From contig NZ_BSQF01000004.1 of NCBI RefSeq assembly GCF_030268205.1, forward strand, positions 1 through 64,000: 64,000 bases of DNA, written 5' to 3'. Below are positions 16,256 through 24,829 of this stretch, one piece after another. This DNA comes from Allomuricauda sp. NBRC 101325. Lineage in GTDB: Bacteria; Bacteroidota; Bacteroidia; Flavobacteriales; Flavobacteriaceae. The notes beneath the pieces were generated by a model that searched no databases, was not told the origin of the DNA, and saw only the letters and a program-made list of their open reading frames with translations. The position numbers and the translations under genes were made by a program. Position 1 is the stretch's first letter; every line of letters starts with the position of its first letter.

Positions 16256-16277
16256 CCCAAGTTGGTACCAACTTGGG
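16256..16277. terminator. 22-base perfect palindrome with T-rich tail
   Basis: CCCAAGTTGGT pairs perfectly with ACCAACTTGGG, followed by AATTTTTG and preceded by TTTTTT on the other side. It lies 12 bases after the rteC stop, so an intrinsic terminator is the simplest reading; a near copy at 16391-16414 suggests it may also be a protein-binding site. Confidence 0.65.
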
Positions 16278-16390
16278 AATTTTTGTTTTCAGGTCTTTCG
16301 AGGAATCATTTTGCCCATTTTCAAGAAATTTCAATGATTCCAATAGTCCAATTGGCATCAATACAATCTAAATTTTATTAAAAAAAAATC

Positions 16391-16414
16391 GTTACCAAGT
16401 TGGTAACAACTTGG
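16391..16414. repeat. Second copy of the rteC-side palindrome, with two overlapping pairings
   Basis: CCAAGTTG (16395-16402) pairs with CAACTTGG (16407-16414), and GTTACCAA (16391-16398) pairs with TTGGTAAC (16400-16407). The two structures share bases and exclude each other. The core CCAAGTTGGTA is shared with the palindrome at 16256. Confidence 0.5.
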
Positions 16415-16520
16415 GAATTTTTTCCAAAAAGCTTCTTCAGTTTTGTCCATGAAAGTCAAATCGAAGATTCACGAACACCTATGTATGAAATCATAAAGTT
16501 CGTGAGCTAAATCAGTGGAA

Positions 16521-16563
16521 GGGCCACCAAATTGAATGAACCCATGGCGGTGGTCCTTTTTTT
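16521..16563 (+). terminator. Terminator-like hairpin in the leader of the HTH gene
   Basis: GGGCCACC/GGTGGTCC stem with a 20-base loop and a run of seven T, ending 15 bases before the start of the excisionase-like gene. Placed here it could stop read-through from rteC or act as an attenuator for the following operon. Confidence 0.65.
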
Positions 16564-16578
16564 AAAAACTTAAGAAGT

Positions 16579-16857
16579 ATGGGAGCGACCATTATTACAT
16601 CGGAGGACCTCATGGAGTTCAAGATCGAACTGCTTGAGGACATCAAGGAACTATTACAGAACAGCCAGACCCAGTCGGGAAAAAAGTGGCTCAAATCCAA
16701 TGAGGTCAGGGACCTATTGGGCATCTCACCCGGAACACTGCAAAACTTGAGAGTCAATGGGACACTGCCCTATACCAGGATCGGTGGTGTATTGTACTAC
16801 GAATTCCATGAAATCATGGAGGTACTGGAAAAGAACAAGATCCAAAACCGAATCTAA
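16579..16857 (+). CDS. Excisionase-like helix-turn-helix protein
   Basis: A 92-residue protein: a helical N-terminus (about 9-32) and a MerR/Xis-type winged helix-turn-helix from about 36 on, KWLKSNEVRDLLGISPGTLQ then LRVNGTLPYTRIGGVLYYEF. This form is typical of small DNA-binding proteins of Bacteroidota mobile elements that act in excision or copy control. It is followed after 3 bases by the winged-helix protein, so they are one operon. Confidence 0.8.
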   Translation: MGATIITSEDLMEFKIELLEDIKELLQNSQTQSGKKWLKSNEVRDLLGISPGTLQNLRVNGTLPYTRIGGVLYYEFHEIMEVLEKNKIQNRI

Positions 16858-16860
16858 ATC

Positions 16861-17400
16861 TTGGAAGAAATCAACTATATCAAACACCTGAACGGGGTCT
16901 TCGGTCAGTTTACCAAGGATGGCCGTTTGAACCCGACCCACATAAGTCTGTATATGGCCCTGTTCCAATTGTGGAACTATAAACTGTTTCGGGAATGGTT
17001 CCATATCGACAGGGAAGATGCCATGATCTTGGCCAAGATAGGTTCCAAGTCCACGTATCATCGATGTATCAAGGAATTGGCACATTGGGGATATATCTAC
17101 TATGACCCATCACACAATCCGTTCAAGGGCAGTAGGATCAAGATGTTCAATTTTGAGACAAGTGATGGACAAGTAATGTACCTAAGCCGTGCCAAAAATG
17201 GGACAAGCCTTGGACAAGCAGTGGTACGTAACAACAAACCTATACAAACCCCAAAAAACAATGAAAACCCCAACAAACAGAAAAAAAACAAAAGATCAAA
17301 AAATAAGCCTTTTGAAAACGGTGACAAACAAGGGGGCACTGTCCCAAATGGGGACAACCTTCGAACCAGTAGGGATAAGAATTACAATGAACCACTTTGA
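16861..17400 (+). CDS. Winged-helix-like protein of conjugative elements, unknown function
   Basis: A 179-residue protein. The only start that keeps the conserved beginning (EEINYIKHLNGVFGQFTKDG) is TTG at 16861; the first ATG is 31 codons in. Residues about 20-100 look like a winged helix (LNPTHISLYMALFQLWNYKL, KIGSKSTYHRCIKELAHWGY), followed by a long Lys/Asn-rich tail. Similar proteins are frequent in flavobacterial mobile elements beside an ATPase gene, as here. A role in replication or regulation of the element is possible but not shown. Confidence 0.6.
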   Translation: MEEINYIKHLNGVFGQFTKDGRLNPTHISLYMALFQLWNYKLFREWFHIDREDAMILAKIGSKSTYHRCIKELAHWGYIYYDPSHNPFKGSRIKMFNFETSDGQVMYLSRAKNGTSLGQAVVRNNKPIQTPKNNENPNKQKKNKRSKNKPFENGDKQGGTVPNGDNLRTSRDKNYNEPL

Positions 17401-18059
17401 ATTACCATGCACCACATATCATCACGGAAAACAATGTTAAGTATGAACTTGGAACATTGTGTGGCCGGGAGATCCAATACGAATTCAAAAAAATGCTGGT
17501 CTATCTCGAAGTGAAGGGGAAAATATTGTTTGGACAAAAATTCAAGATTTACAGGGAGGATAGGGAAATCATTTATAAGCTTTGTCTTTATTTTATCAGG
17601 GATAAGGAACGCTGTGACCAATTGGGCATCGATGTCAACAAGGGAATTCTTTTATCAGGTCCAGTGGGCTGTGGCAAGACCTGCTTGATGAAACTGCTCA
17701 AGTTTATGGTGCCCCATCAACGACCCTACGCAGTAATTCCAAGCCGTAATATCGTGTACGCATTTAACCATGTGGGCTATAAAATCATTGGTGACTATGG
17801 TGATTCCCAGTCCTTTTGCTTCGATGATCTTGGTGTGGAACCTTCCGGGGTGTATTTTGGGAAGGAGTGTAATGTGATCGGGGAAATTTTATTGTCCAGA
17901 TATGAACTGTTCATGGATCATAGGCTAAAGACACATGCAACGACAAATCTGAATGCCAAAGAGCTGGAAGATCGTTATGGCAACCGTGTTCGGTCAAGGA
18001 TGAGGGAACTCTTTAATTTGATTGGTTTTGATAGACGCAGCAAGGATAAAAGGACCTGA
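17397..18059 (+). CDS. DnaC/IstB-like AAA+ ATPase of the mobile element
   Basis: A 220-residue ATPase with Walker A GPVGCGKT (about 86-93) and Walker B SFCFDDLGVE (about 138-147), then a sensor-like HATTNLNAKELEDRYGNRVR and RMRELFNLIGFDRRS. The layout matches DnaC/IstB-type helicase-loader relatives. The start is TTG, overlapping the stop of the previous gene (TTGA), so it is translationally coupled; both genes using TTG is notable. It probably helps load a helicase for replication of the excised element, although no replication initiator is seen. Confidence 0.7.
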   Translation: MNYHAPHIITENNVKYELGTLCGREIQYEFKKMLVYLEVKGKILFGQKFKIYREDREIIYKLCLYFIRDKERCDQLGIDVNKGILLSGPVGCGKTCLMKLLKFMVPHQRPYAVIPSRNIVYAFNHVGYKIIGDYGDSQSFCFDDLGVEPSGVYFGKECNVIGEILLSRYELFMDHRLKTHATTNLNAKELEDRYGNRVRSRMRELFNLIGFDRRSKDKRT

Positions 18060-18278
18060 ATGACATTACTTTTGTTTTGATTCTTTGCATACAAGAATTA
18101 GAAGTGTTGAGGGGAATTAAAACGTGTTTTTAAGTTCGGTAGCGCCTTTGGTTCATTTATATTTTTGATGAATTCCATCCAAGCGAAATGCTTTTTGTTG
18201 AAAACCTTGTACAATTGGGTATTTGGCTTTCTTTTTGAAAAAAATACAGTTTTATGTCCATTTCAAAATGGGGCAACA

Positions 18279-18301
18279 CTTCCTTTTCGTTTAAAAGGAA
18301 G
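18279..18301. terminator. Hairpin between convergent genes
   Basis: CTTCCTTTT pairs with AAAAGGAAG around a 5-base loop in the gap between the ATPase gene (plus) and the LytTR regulator (minus). It has no clear T run, so termination is likely but unproven. Confidence 0.4.
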
Positions 18302-18317
18302 CCGAATATATTCGATT

Positions 18318-19022
18318 TTATTGATTGAATAGATGAGCCACACGTTCACGATAGGTTTCTCCAATAGATAGTTCCTTGTCCCCTAAAAAAATGCTGTTTT
18401 TTCGAATGGCAGTAATGGCATCAATAGCTACGGCATACGATTTGTGGATACGCAGAAACATATTTTGGGGTAAATCTTGTTCCAATTCCTTAAAACTGGT
18501 ACGCACCACCAACGGGTATTCGGTACTTTTTAAATGGAATTTGATATAATCCCCATACCCTTTCATCCATATGATATCCGTAAACTTGACCTTGATTTGA
18601 CTGTAGTTTGCGTTGACGAAGAAATAATCCTTGGTAGGTCTTGGACTTTTTTCATCACTGGTCTTGGCTTTGTGAAGCTCCTGTGCACGGTGACAGGCCC
18701 TTATGAACCGATCCAGTGCCACCGGTTTTACAAGATAGTCGACCACATCAAGATCATAGCTTTCCACAGCATACTCCTTATAAGCGGTGACAAAGATGAC
18801 CAAGGGCTTGTTTTGCAAACTGGAAACAAGTTGCAAGCCTGTCAGACCAGGCATTTGGATGTCTATGAAAATAAGGTCTATTGTTTCCCTTTGCAATACC
18901 TCGATTGCTTCAAAGGCATTGTTGCAGGTAGCCACCAAATGTAAAAAGGAAATCCTATCAATATTGTCTTGCAATAGAGCAAGGGCCAAGGGTTCATCAT
19001 CTATGGCAATGCATTTGATCAT
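18318..19022 (-). CDS. LytTR-type response regulator
   Basis: A 234-residue two-domain regulator. The receiver (about 1-118) has IKCIAIDDEPLAL, the phosphoacceptor in TIDLIFIDIQMPGLTGLQLV (Asp about 54) and VDYLVKPVALDRFIRA. The C-terminal LytTR DNA-binding domain (about 135-234) includes IIWMKGYGDYIKFHLKS and FLRIHKSYAVAI. It overlaps the sensor kinase gene by 4 bases (ATGA) and works with it. It sits between two blocks of conjugation genes, so it may be cargo of the element. Confidence 0.93.
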   Translation of the reverse strand: MIKCIAIDDEPLALALLQDNIDRISFLHLVATCNNAFEAIEVLQRETIDLIFIDIQMPGLTGLQLVSSLQNKPLVIFVTAYKEYAVESYDLDVVDYLVKPVALDRFIRACHRAQELHKAKTSDEKSPRPTKDYFFVNANYSQIKVKFTDIIWMKGYGDYIKFHLKSTEYPLVVRTSFKELEQDLPQNMFLRIHKSYAVAIDAITAIRKNSIFLGDKELSIGETYRERVAHLFNQ

Positions 19023-20059
19023 GGTTCCAAAGTTAGGTCAAGGAAAACGGAATACCACCCATTTTCATCGGTTATGCGAAGGTCCTTGTTTTTGCCATAA
19101 AGCAAGTCCAACCTTCTTTCCACATTGGCAAGACCGATGCCCCGTGCATGGTCTTTGGCCGTGTCATCGGGCACATATTTATTTTTTACCACAAAGGATA
19201 GGTGGTTGTCCTTGACCTGTAATTGGATGTCTATGATGGGTTTTTCCAACATTCCTGTCCCATGTTTAAAGGCATTTTCAACAAAGGGAATCAACAACAT
19301 GGGTTCAATAACATGCCAATCTTCTTTTATTGCCAAATCCACATGCAACTCCAATCGGTCTCCGAACCGCATTTTTTGTAGTTCAATATAACTGTTCAAA
19401 TAATCGACCTCACTGCGTAATAAAACTTTTTCATCGTTGGTTTCATATAACATATACTGCAATATGGACGACAACCTCAAAACTGTGGGTTCCAACTTAT
19501 CACTTTTTAAACGAATTAAGGCTACCATACTATTGAGGACATTGAGCAAAAAGTGTGGGCTGATCTGGGATCTTAAAAAAGCAAGCTCGGTCTTTAAATT
19601 TTCACTTTCACGTTCCTTGGCCTTTTGTTCCAGTTCCAAACGATCACTGACCGATTTAAATGCAATCGCAATCAATACAAAAAAGGTAAAGGGTACTGCA
19701 TTGTGTAAAAGGGCCGTACTTATGAAATAAGGATGGTCAAATTGCAGCCAAACAAAAATCAATCGGTTGATCAGGAGGATTCCGAAAAGGAGCGCAATGT
19801 TCACCACAACATAGCTCAAAATGTTTTTTCGAAAAAGAATACCGGGAATCAAAATATAGGTGTTCAAATAGAAGGTCCCCACCCAAAAGAAGTTCATCAC
19901 CACATTTAAAATAAAAATCCTACGGGCATATGCTGCGGGCATTCGGCCATCTTCCCATTGAAGGGAAAAAATATAGGGCAATGAAAAAACAAAGGCCCAA
20001 ACCAGTAGGTGGATGATTATGGTCTGATATGTTTTAAAGGATTTGAATGGAAACTTCAT
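19019..20059 (-). CDS. LytS/YehU-type sensor histidine kinase
   Basis: A 346-residue membrane kinase. Four membrane helices occupy about 12-135 with no extracytoplasmic sensor domain. After a short coiled stretch (LELEQKAKERESENLKTELA) comes the histidine block FLRSQISPHFLLNVLNSMVA with the phosphorylated His, and the ATPase region with LIPFVENAFKHGTG (N box) and ARGIGLANVERRLDLLYG (G box). It should phosphorylate the LytTR regulator encoded in overlap with it. The signal is unknown, and could be membrane state or a hydrophobic molecule. Confidence 0.92.
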   Translation of the reverse strand: MKFPFKSFKTYQTIIIHLLVWAFVFSLPYIFSLQWEDGRMPAAYARRIFILNVVMNFFWVGTFYLNTYILIPGILFRKNILSYVVVNIALLFGILLINRLIFVWLQFDHPYFISTALLHNAVPFTFFVLIAIAFKSVSDRLELEQKAKERESENLKTELAFLRSQISPHFLLNVLNSMVALIRLKSDKLEPTVLRLSSILQYMLYETNDEKVLLRSEVDYLNSYIELQKMRFGDRLELHVDLAIKEDWHVIEPMLLIPFVENAFKHGTGMLEKPIIDIQLQVKDNHLSFVVKNKYVPDDTAKDHARGIGLANVERRLDLLYGKNKDLRITDENGWYSVFLDLTLEP

Positions 20060-20130
20060 AGGGGTCGATCTTATGCACTACCAATATAGTTAAACTGGGC
20101 AATACTGTTTCAGTGTGAAATTTGAAATAA

Positions 20131-20166
20131 AAAAACGACCTTTAATTGGTTTCAAAGGCCGTTTTG
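20131..20166. terminator. Bidirectional intrinsic terminator
   Basis: AAACGACCTTT pairs with AAAGGCCGTTTT, with A and T runs on both sides. It lies 27 bases after the stop of the secreted-protein gene on the minus strand. Confidence 0.8.
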
Positions 20167-20192
20167 TTCAAGCATTTCAACTGGATGAAGAA

Positions 20193-20780
20193 TTATTGGA
20201 CGGATATGGTTTTACGGTATTCGTGCTTGCCATCTTCGACAATCACGGTATAATCTCCAGTATATGCACCCTGAAAATTGAATACTTTTCCCAAAGTCAA
20301 TTCCCCATTGAATACCTGACTATCTATTTCTTCATTATTGCCATTTCTAATCTTAACTTTTACCAAACCTTGGTCTTCATTAAATAGGTTAAAGTACACT
20401 TTGTCCCCAGATATTCTCAACACAGGGGATTCCATGTTTGTATTCTTGGCAATTTTGTTTATCCCCTTATCATCCAACACAATCGAATAGGTCACCTCTG
20501 AATCTCGGTTGTTCACTTTGAAAAAGTAAGTTCCAACTTGAAGGTTTTTTAGATTGTATCTTTTTTGATAATTGCCTTCCCCAATCTTATCAAAATGGAT
20601 GATTTCTTCTTTGGAATCCATTAAGCTGATTTGGGTGTCTTCCAGATTCTCTGAAGTTGCAAACAACAAAGTCCTTGGGTCGTTTCCTACGCTTAAATCG
20701 ATTACTGGTCCATTGGCGAACGCCGAAGTTCCAATTAATGTGATCGCTAGTACTGCAATGTTTCTTAGGATTGTTTTCAT
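20193..20780 (-). CDS. Secreted beta-rich protein of unknown function
   Basis: A 195-residue protein with a signal peptide (MKTILRNIAVLAITLIGTSA, cleavage after AFA near 22) and a mature part built of repeated strands with two similar halves (EGNYQKRYNLKNLQVGTYFF and GKVFNFQGAYTGDYTVIVED), resembling the C-terminal sorting-type beta-sandwich in which GxYxxxV occurs. I do not recognise a named family. It has its own terminator and lies next to the LytS/LytR pair, which may control it. Confidence 0.6.
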   Translation of the reverse strand: MKTILRNIAVLAITLIGTSAFANGPVIDLSVGNDPRTLLFATSENLEDTQISLMDSKEEIIHFDKIGEGNYQKRYNLKNLQVGTYFFKVNNRDSEVTYSIVLDDKGINKIAKNTNMESPVLRISGDKVYFNLFNEDQGLVKVKIRNGNNEEIDSQVFNGELTLGKVFNFQGAYTGDYTVIVEDGKHEYRKTISVQ

Positions 20781-21257
20781 AGTGTTTAATTTTTTAAATG
20801 ATGAATAAATAATTTTTATAACACCACAAACTTAATGTGTAAATGACTGATATATTGGTAAATGGGATGAACCGGAAAAAGTCTGCGATGAACCCTGAAA
20901 TAATTTTGGTGAACCTTTGTGGCGGTTTAGATCAAAGCTTGAATTTGGTTCGGTTTATGACAATGGCATACAAGAAAGCATTCCAGAAAACAAATTTTAA
21001 GCACTTGAAGTCCCTTTTTTTAAGTTGCCGATAAAGCGAAAATGATATTTTGCATGGGACTTGATGAATTCTCAAAATGCGGTTATCAACAATCACCTAC
21101 CCATTGTTCATTTGATTTTATGTTATTTAAATTGAAATGTGCATCATTGACTTTAGATATAATGTTGTTCACAATTTACTGATATTCAGTTAATTGAATT
21201 AATATTCATACTACTTTTCAAATATCAATAATCGTCTAATCCTTAAACGTTTACGAT
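20781..21257. other. Intergenic region before the tra operon
   Basis: 477 bases, AT-rich, between the divergent secreted-protein gene and traE. A 63-codon frame at 20843-21034 has poor coding character and no recognisable similarity. The last 150 bases are very AT-rich and probably carry the tra promoter. No repeat or operator was recognised. Confidence 0.4.
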
Positions 21258-21545
21258 ATGCGAAAATCATTCTTCATTACTCTTTTATTGCTATTTGCCT
21301 CCAGTGCCCTTTCGGCCCAGATCGGGGGCATCGAGGATTCGGTCAATGACATTTCCGATACCATTCGGGCCATCTTCCCAATTATTCTTGGAGTTATCTT
21401 TTTGGTGGGCTTCCTTTTTAACGCGGGTCACTTCTTTGGGGAGAACGCCGATCTGAAAAGAGGGATTACCCGAGTTTTGGTCTTTGTCCTTATTGCAGGG
21501 GCCGTTGTTGGCATCTTTACCTATCTCATCGGAATCGTGGTCTGA
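21258..21545 (+). CDS. traE: TraE-like conjugative transfer membrane protein (DUF4134 type)
   Basis: A 95-residue protein with a signal-like first helix (MRKSFFITLLLLFASSALSA) and two further membrane segments (about 39-58 and 72-93). Size, topology and position as first gene before a DUF4133-like protein and the TraG ATPase fit the Bacteroidota TraE (DUF4134), a VirB2-pilin-like subunit. Identity is mainly from context. The next gene starts on its last base. Confidence 0.65.
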   Translation: MRKSFFITLLLLFASSALSAQIGGIEDSVNDISDTIRAIFPIILGVIFLVGFLFNAGHFFGENADLKRGITRVLVFVLIAGAVVGIFTYLIGIVV

Positions 21546-21823
21546 TGAAACAGTTCGAGGTCTATAAAAATATACGAAAGCGGGCGATGATCATGGGGCT
21601 GTCCATTTCATTGTTTGCCCTGATGATGGTTGCTGTCATTGGTTCGCTTTTGATCATCATTTTTTCATTCAGTTTTAGTTTCATCGTGGGCCTGCTGCTC
21701 TTCAATGCCCTGCTCTATGGGGCATTGGTGCGGTGGGTTAGGAAACCCTTCGAATTAAAAGTGGAACAAACCTTTCCCAAGACCATCAGCCTCAAACAAT
21801 TGAATCCCATTGACTATGTCTAA
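21545..21823 (+). CDS. traF: TraF-like conjugative transfer membrane protein (DUF4133 type)
   Basis: A 92-residue protein with a short cytoplasmic start (FEVYKNIRKRAMIMG), two close membrane segments (about 17-40 and 41-62) and a basic tail. This is the VirB3-like layout of TraF/DUF4133, which joins the TraG ATPase to the membrane channel. It overlaps traG by 8 bases. Sequence similarity to known TraF is weak, so the call leans on topology and gene order. Confidence 0.65.
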   Translation: MKQFEVYKNIRKRAMIMGLSISLFALMMVAVIGSLLIIIFSFSFSFIVGLLLFNALLYGALVRWVRKPFELKVEQTFPKTISLKQLNPIDYV

Positions 21824-24227
21824 GCTCAATTTCAATGCATATCATCCGATTCTGGATATCCAGAACCATGTGGTTTTTGGGAGCAACGGCAATGTGGTTT
21901 TGTGTTATCAAGTGGAACTGCCCGAGATATATTCCCTCTCAGAAATGGATTTTGAAGCACTGCACAGTATGTGGTTCCAGGCTTTTAAATCCTTGCCTGT
22001 TAGTGCTGTAGTCCATAAACAGGATGTCTACCAGAAGAAAGGCTATGATGCTAATGGTTTGCCTAGGGGTACTTTTTTGGCCAAGGCCACCCATGATTAT
22101 TTTATGGGTAGGGAACAATTGGTCCATCACAGTTATCTCTTCTTTATTCTTCCCTTGGACAAGGTTTTAAATGCCACCAAATATGTCACCCCCTTTCGCA
22201 AGGTGGAGAAGGGGCTGCATCGAAAATTGGATGTGCAGGTAGCAGAATTTATTACTTCGGTAAACGATGCGGTTTCCTATGTCAACAATTCCAAGATCGT
22301 GTCCCTGATGTCCATGGAACCTGATGCCATATTAAAGCATACCCATGATTATTTCAATGGTTTCAATGTGGATTATGATACGAACATCCAGTTTGGAAAA
22401 GGTTCAATAGAAATTGGTGACCATTATTTCGATGTGATGGCCATCAATAATGAAGGTTGTTTTGGTAAAACTGTGCAGAGTAGTATGCCCAACGGGAAGT
22501 TCAGTTCGGACGGGTTCGGTTTTCACAAGGGTTTTATGGATGGCCTGGGATTGGAACTGGGGGTAAACCATATGGTCAACCAAATCCTTTATCTGGATGA
22601 TACCCATCAATGGCGCAGACAATTGGACAAGAAAATAGAGGAACTCTCCAAGAGCTCCAATTTTGGATCACAGAACAAGGTGGTTCGTACTAAAATTGAG
22701 GATATATTGAATAAGATCAATGGAGATGAGACTTCACGGATCGTACGTGGCCATGTAAATATTGTTTTTTGGCACACAGAGTCAGGCGTGTTGAAGCGCA
22801 TTGCTTCTGGCATTAAGGCGCAATTGAAGGAACTGGACATACGACCCTATCATCCCAATGGGGAAGAGCGCACCCATTATTTTCTGAACTCCTATCCCTG
22901 CCATGCTACCAACTTCTCGAATGAAGATCTTTTTGTGATGGATCTCAAGGCTGCCCTTTGTCTGTATACCAACAATACCAATTATCGTTCTGATGAAACA
23001 GGAATTGTCTTTAATGATAGACAATATAATGTGCCCGTACGCAAGGATGTGTGGGATGAAGAGAAGAAGCGCATCAAGGCGCGGAACTTTGCCATATTTG
23101 CCCCGACAGGGGAAGGCAAATCCTTTTTGGCCAATAATATCCTACGTCAATATTTTGAAAGTGGGGTCCGGCTGGTCGTTATCGACCTAGGGGGTTCCTA
23201 TGCCAAATTCGCCCAATTGTATCCCGATGACCATGTCATCTTGCGATACGAACAGGGGAAGAATCTAGGTATCAATCCCTTTTATATTTCAGAACAGTCC
23301 GATCTGACCCCTGAACGATTGGAAGATCTGGCCCTGTTTCTTTTAGAACTCTTGGCTGAAACCCAAGTGACCAAATCCAAGGAGGTGGCTTTGAAAAAGG
23401 TGTTGTTGTACTACTATGACAAGGTCAGGGATGGGCATTCCTTGGCTTCCCTATATCAGTTTGTGGATCGGCACAAGGATACGTTGATCGAGGAGACCCG
23501 AGTCCGGGAATCCGATTTCAATGTGTATGGCTTTTTACACATCCTTTCTGAATATGTGGAGGGAGGACTTTATAGTTTTCTGTTTCATGTGGAGGAGGAC
23601 CAGACCTATAGAATAGAGGACAAACTCTTAATCGTTTTTGAACTGGATGAGGTAAGGGACAACAAGGAAATCCTGTCCGTAATGCTCAAATTGATCAAAT
23701 CGGCCATACAACGTACCATTTGGCGAAACCGTTCGGAGCGGGGCATTATCCTGTTCGATGAATTTGCCAAGCAGTTAAAATTCCCAAATGTATTGGAGAG
23801 TGTAGAGTTTTACTATCAGGCCATCCGTAAACAGAACGGAGCCATTGGCATCATTTTGCAATCCATCAACCAATTACCGGAAAATGCCACCTCGGCCAGT
23901 ATTCTGGAGAATACACAGGTCATATACAGCTTGCGGAACGAAAAGGGCTATGATGAACTGGCAAGGCGGTTGCACCTCTCCAACCATGACCTGAACCAAC
24001 TTCGGTCTATTCGCAATAACCTGGTCGGGGAACGCAAATACACCGAATTTTTTATCAAGATAGGGAAAGAAAGCAATGTCTTTCGTTTAGAAGTGCCCCC
24101 AGAGGTGTATGCCGCCTATCTCACCGATGGGGTGGAACATGGCCAGATCATGGTACTCTATGAGCAGTTTGGGAATATGGAGCTTGCCATTACTGAATTT
24201 ATAAACGACAAAAGAAAAATGATATGA
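21816..24227 (+). CDS. traG: TraG-family conjugation ATPase (VirB4-like)
   Basis: An 803-residue ATPase that powers the conjugative type IV secretion channel. The N-terminal third (KLNFNAYHPILDIQNHVVFG) is the VirB4 membrane-docking region. The ATPase part has Walker A APTGEGKSFLANNIL at about 427-441, Walker B GIILFDEFAKQLKF at about 643-656, and GIILQSINQLPENATSASIL further on. The ATG at 21816 is chosen; a TTG six bases earlier is possible. Complete in length for the family. It overlaps traF and the next gene, showing one operon. Confidence 0.93.
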   Translation: MSKLNFNAYHPILDIQNHVVFGSNGNVVLCYQVELPEIYSLSEMDFEALHSMWFQAFKSLPVSAVVHKQDVYQKKGYDANGLPRGTFLAKATHDYFMGREQLVHHSYLFFILPLDKVLNATKYVTPFRKVEKGLHRKLDVQVAEFITSVNDAVSYVNNSKIVSLMSMEPDAILKHTHDYFNGFNVDYDTNIQFGKGSIEIGDHYFDVMAINNEGCFGKTVQSSMPNGKFSSDGFGFHKGFMDGLGLELGVNHMVNQILYLDDTHQWRRQLDKKIEELSKSSNFGSQNKVVRTKIEDILNKINGDETSRIVRGHVNIVFWHTESGVLKRIASGIKAQLKELDIRPYHPNGEERTHYFLNSYPCHATNFSNEDLFVMDLKAALCLYTNNTNYRSDETGIVFNDRQYNVPVRKDVWDEEKKRIKARNFAIFAPTGEGKSFLANNILRQYFESGVRLVVIDLGGSYAKFAQLYPDDHVILRYEQGKNLGINPFYISEQSDLTPERLEDLALFLLELLAETQVTKSKEVALKKVLLYYYDKVRDGHSLASLYQFVDRHKDTLIEETRVRESDFNVYGFLHILSEYVEGGLYSFLFHVEEDQTYRIEDKLLIVFELDEVRDNKEILSVMLKLIKSAIQRTIWRNRSERGIILFDEFAKQLKFPNVLESVEFYYQAIRKQNGAIGIILQSINQLPENATSASILENTQVIYSLRNEKGYDELARRLHLSNHDLNQLRSIRNNLVGERKYTEFFIKIGKESNVFRLEVPPEVYAAYLTDGVEHGQIMVLYEQFGNMELAITEFINDKRKMI

Positions 24228-24829
24228 GAATAGATTGGAAACAACCCCTTAGTAAGAACCCCAAGACTTTGATACTTACTTTGATCTTGGCCATTTCCTT
24301 GCCCGGCCGTGCTACGGCCCAGGGAATGCCGGTGTATGACAATACCAATTTTATCAGTATGACCAAGTCCCTGTTGGAATCGGCAAAGCAGACTTCGGAA
24401 CTGTTGAAGACCGTGGAGTTTTTAAAGGAACAGAAGGAGAACATTGACAAGGTGAACAACACCATCAAGCAATTGAAGGCAGTTCGGGAACTGGCACGGA
24501 ACAACGAGATTTTGTTTCAAATAGTGCAGAGCGATCTAAATGATATTTTGAACTCTCCTTATATCAAGGCAGGGGAGGTGGAACAAGTATCCCAGGCCTT
24601 TGAACAAATCATGGACACAGCCATTGATGATCTGGATTTTGTGAACCAGATCTTGTCCAGTGATTTGTTGAAGATGACCGATGCGGAACGAACGGCCATT
24701 TTGATGGAAAAGAAAGTACAGTCCCAGGAAATGGTGGCAGAATTGGAGATCAAGGTAAAGCGCTATCGGGAGATTATCTCCTTTCGCAGGATGCAGGATA
24801 GTATCAATAACCGGGAAACGCAGTACTGA
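24224..24829 (+). CDS. TraI-like conjugal transfer protein (VirB5/TrbJ-like)
   Basis: A 201-residue secreted protein: signal peptide about 1-33 (LILAISLPGRATAQG) and then long helices with coiled-coil character (LLESAKQTSELLKTVEFLKE, NTIKQLKAVRELARNNEILF). Position between traG and traJ and the all-helical exported form fit the TraI/VirB5-type pilus-tip or channel protein. It overlaps traG by 4 bases and ends on the base where traJ begins. Confidence 0.65.
   Translation: MRIDWKQPLSKNPKTLILTLILAISLPGRATAQGMPVYDNTNFISMTKSLLESAKQTSELLKTVEFLKEQKENIDKVNNTIKQLKAVRELARNNEILFQIVQSDLNDILNSPYIKAGEVEQVSQAFEQIMDTAIDDLDFVNQILSSDLLKMTDAERTAILMEKKVQSQEMVAELEIKVKRYREIISFRRMQDSINNRETQY

Larger units (their letters stand above)
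16244..16578. other. Inverted-repeat-rich intergenic region of the mobile element
   Basis: 335 bases without a gene but with four inverted repeats: the two CCAAGTTG palindromes, CACGAAC (16470-16476) against GTTCGTG (16498-16504), and a terminator-like hairpin GGGCCACC (16521-16528) against GGTGGTCC (16549-16556) followed by seven T. The density fits a control or transfer-origin region of the element; which one cannot be told from the sequence. Confidence 0.5.

Noticed and set aside
20843-21034. 63-codon frame before traE
   Set aside because: No recognisable motif, no signal or operon link, and chance frames of this size are expected.
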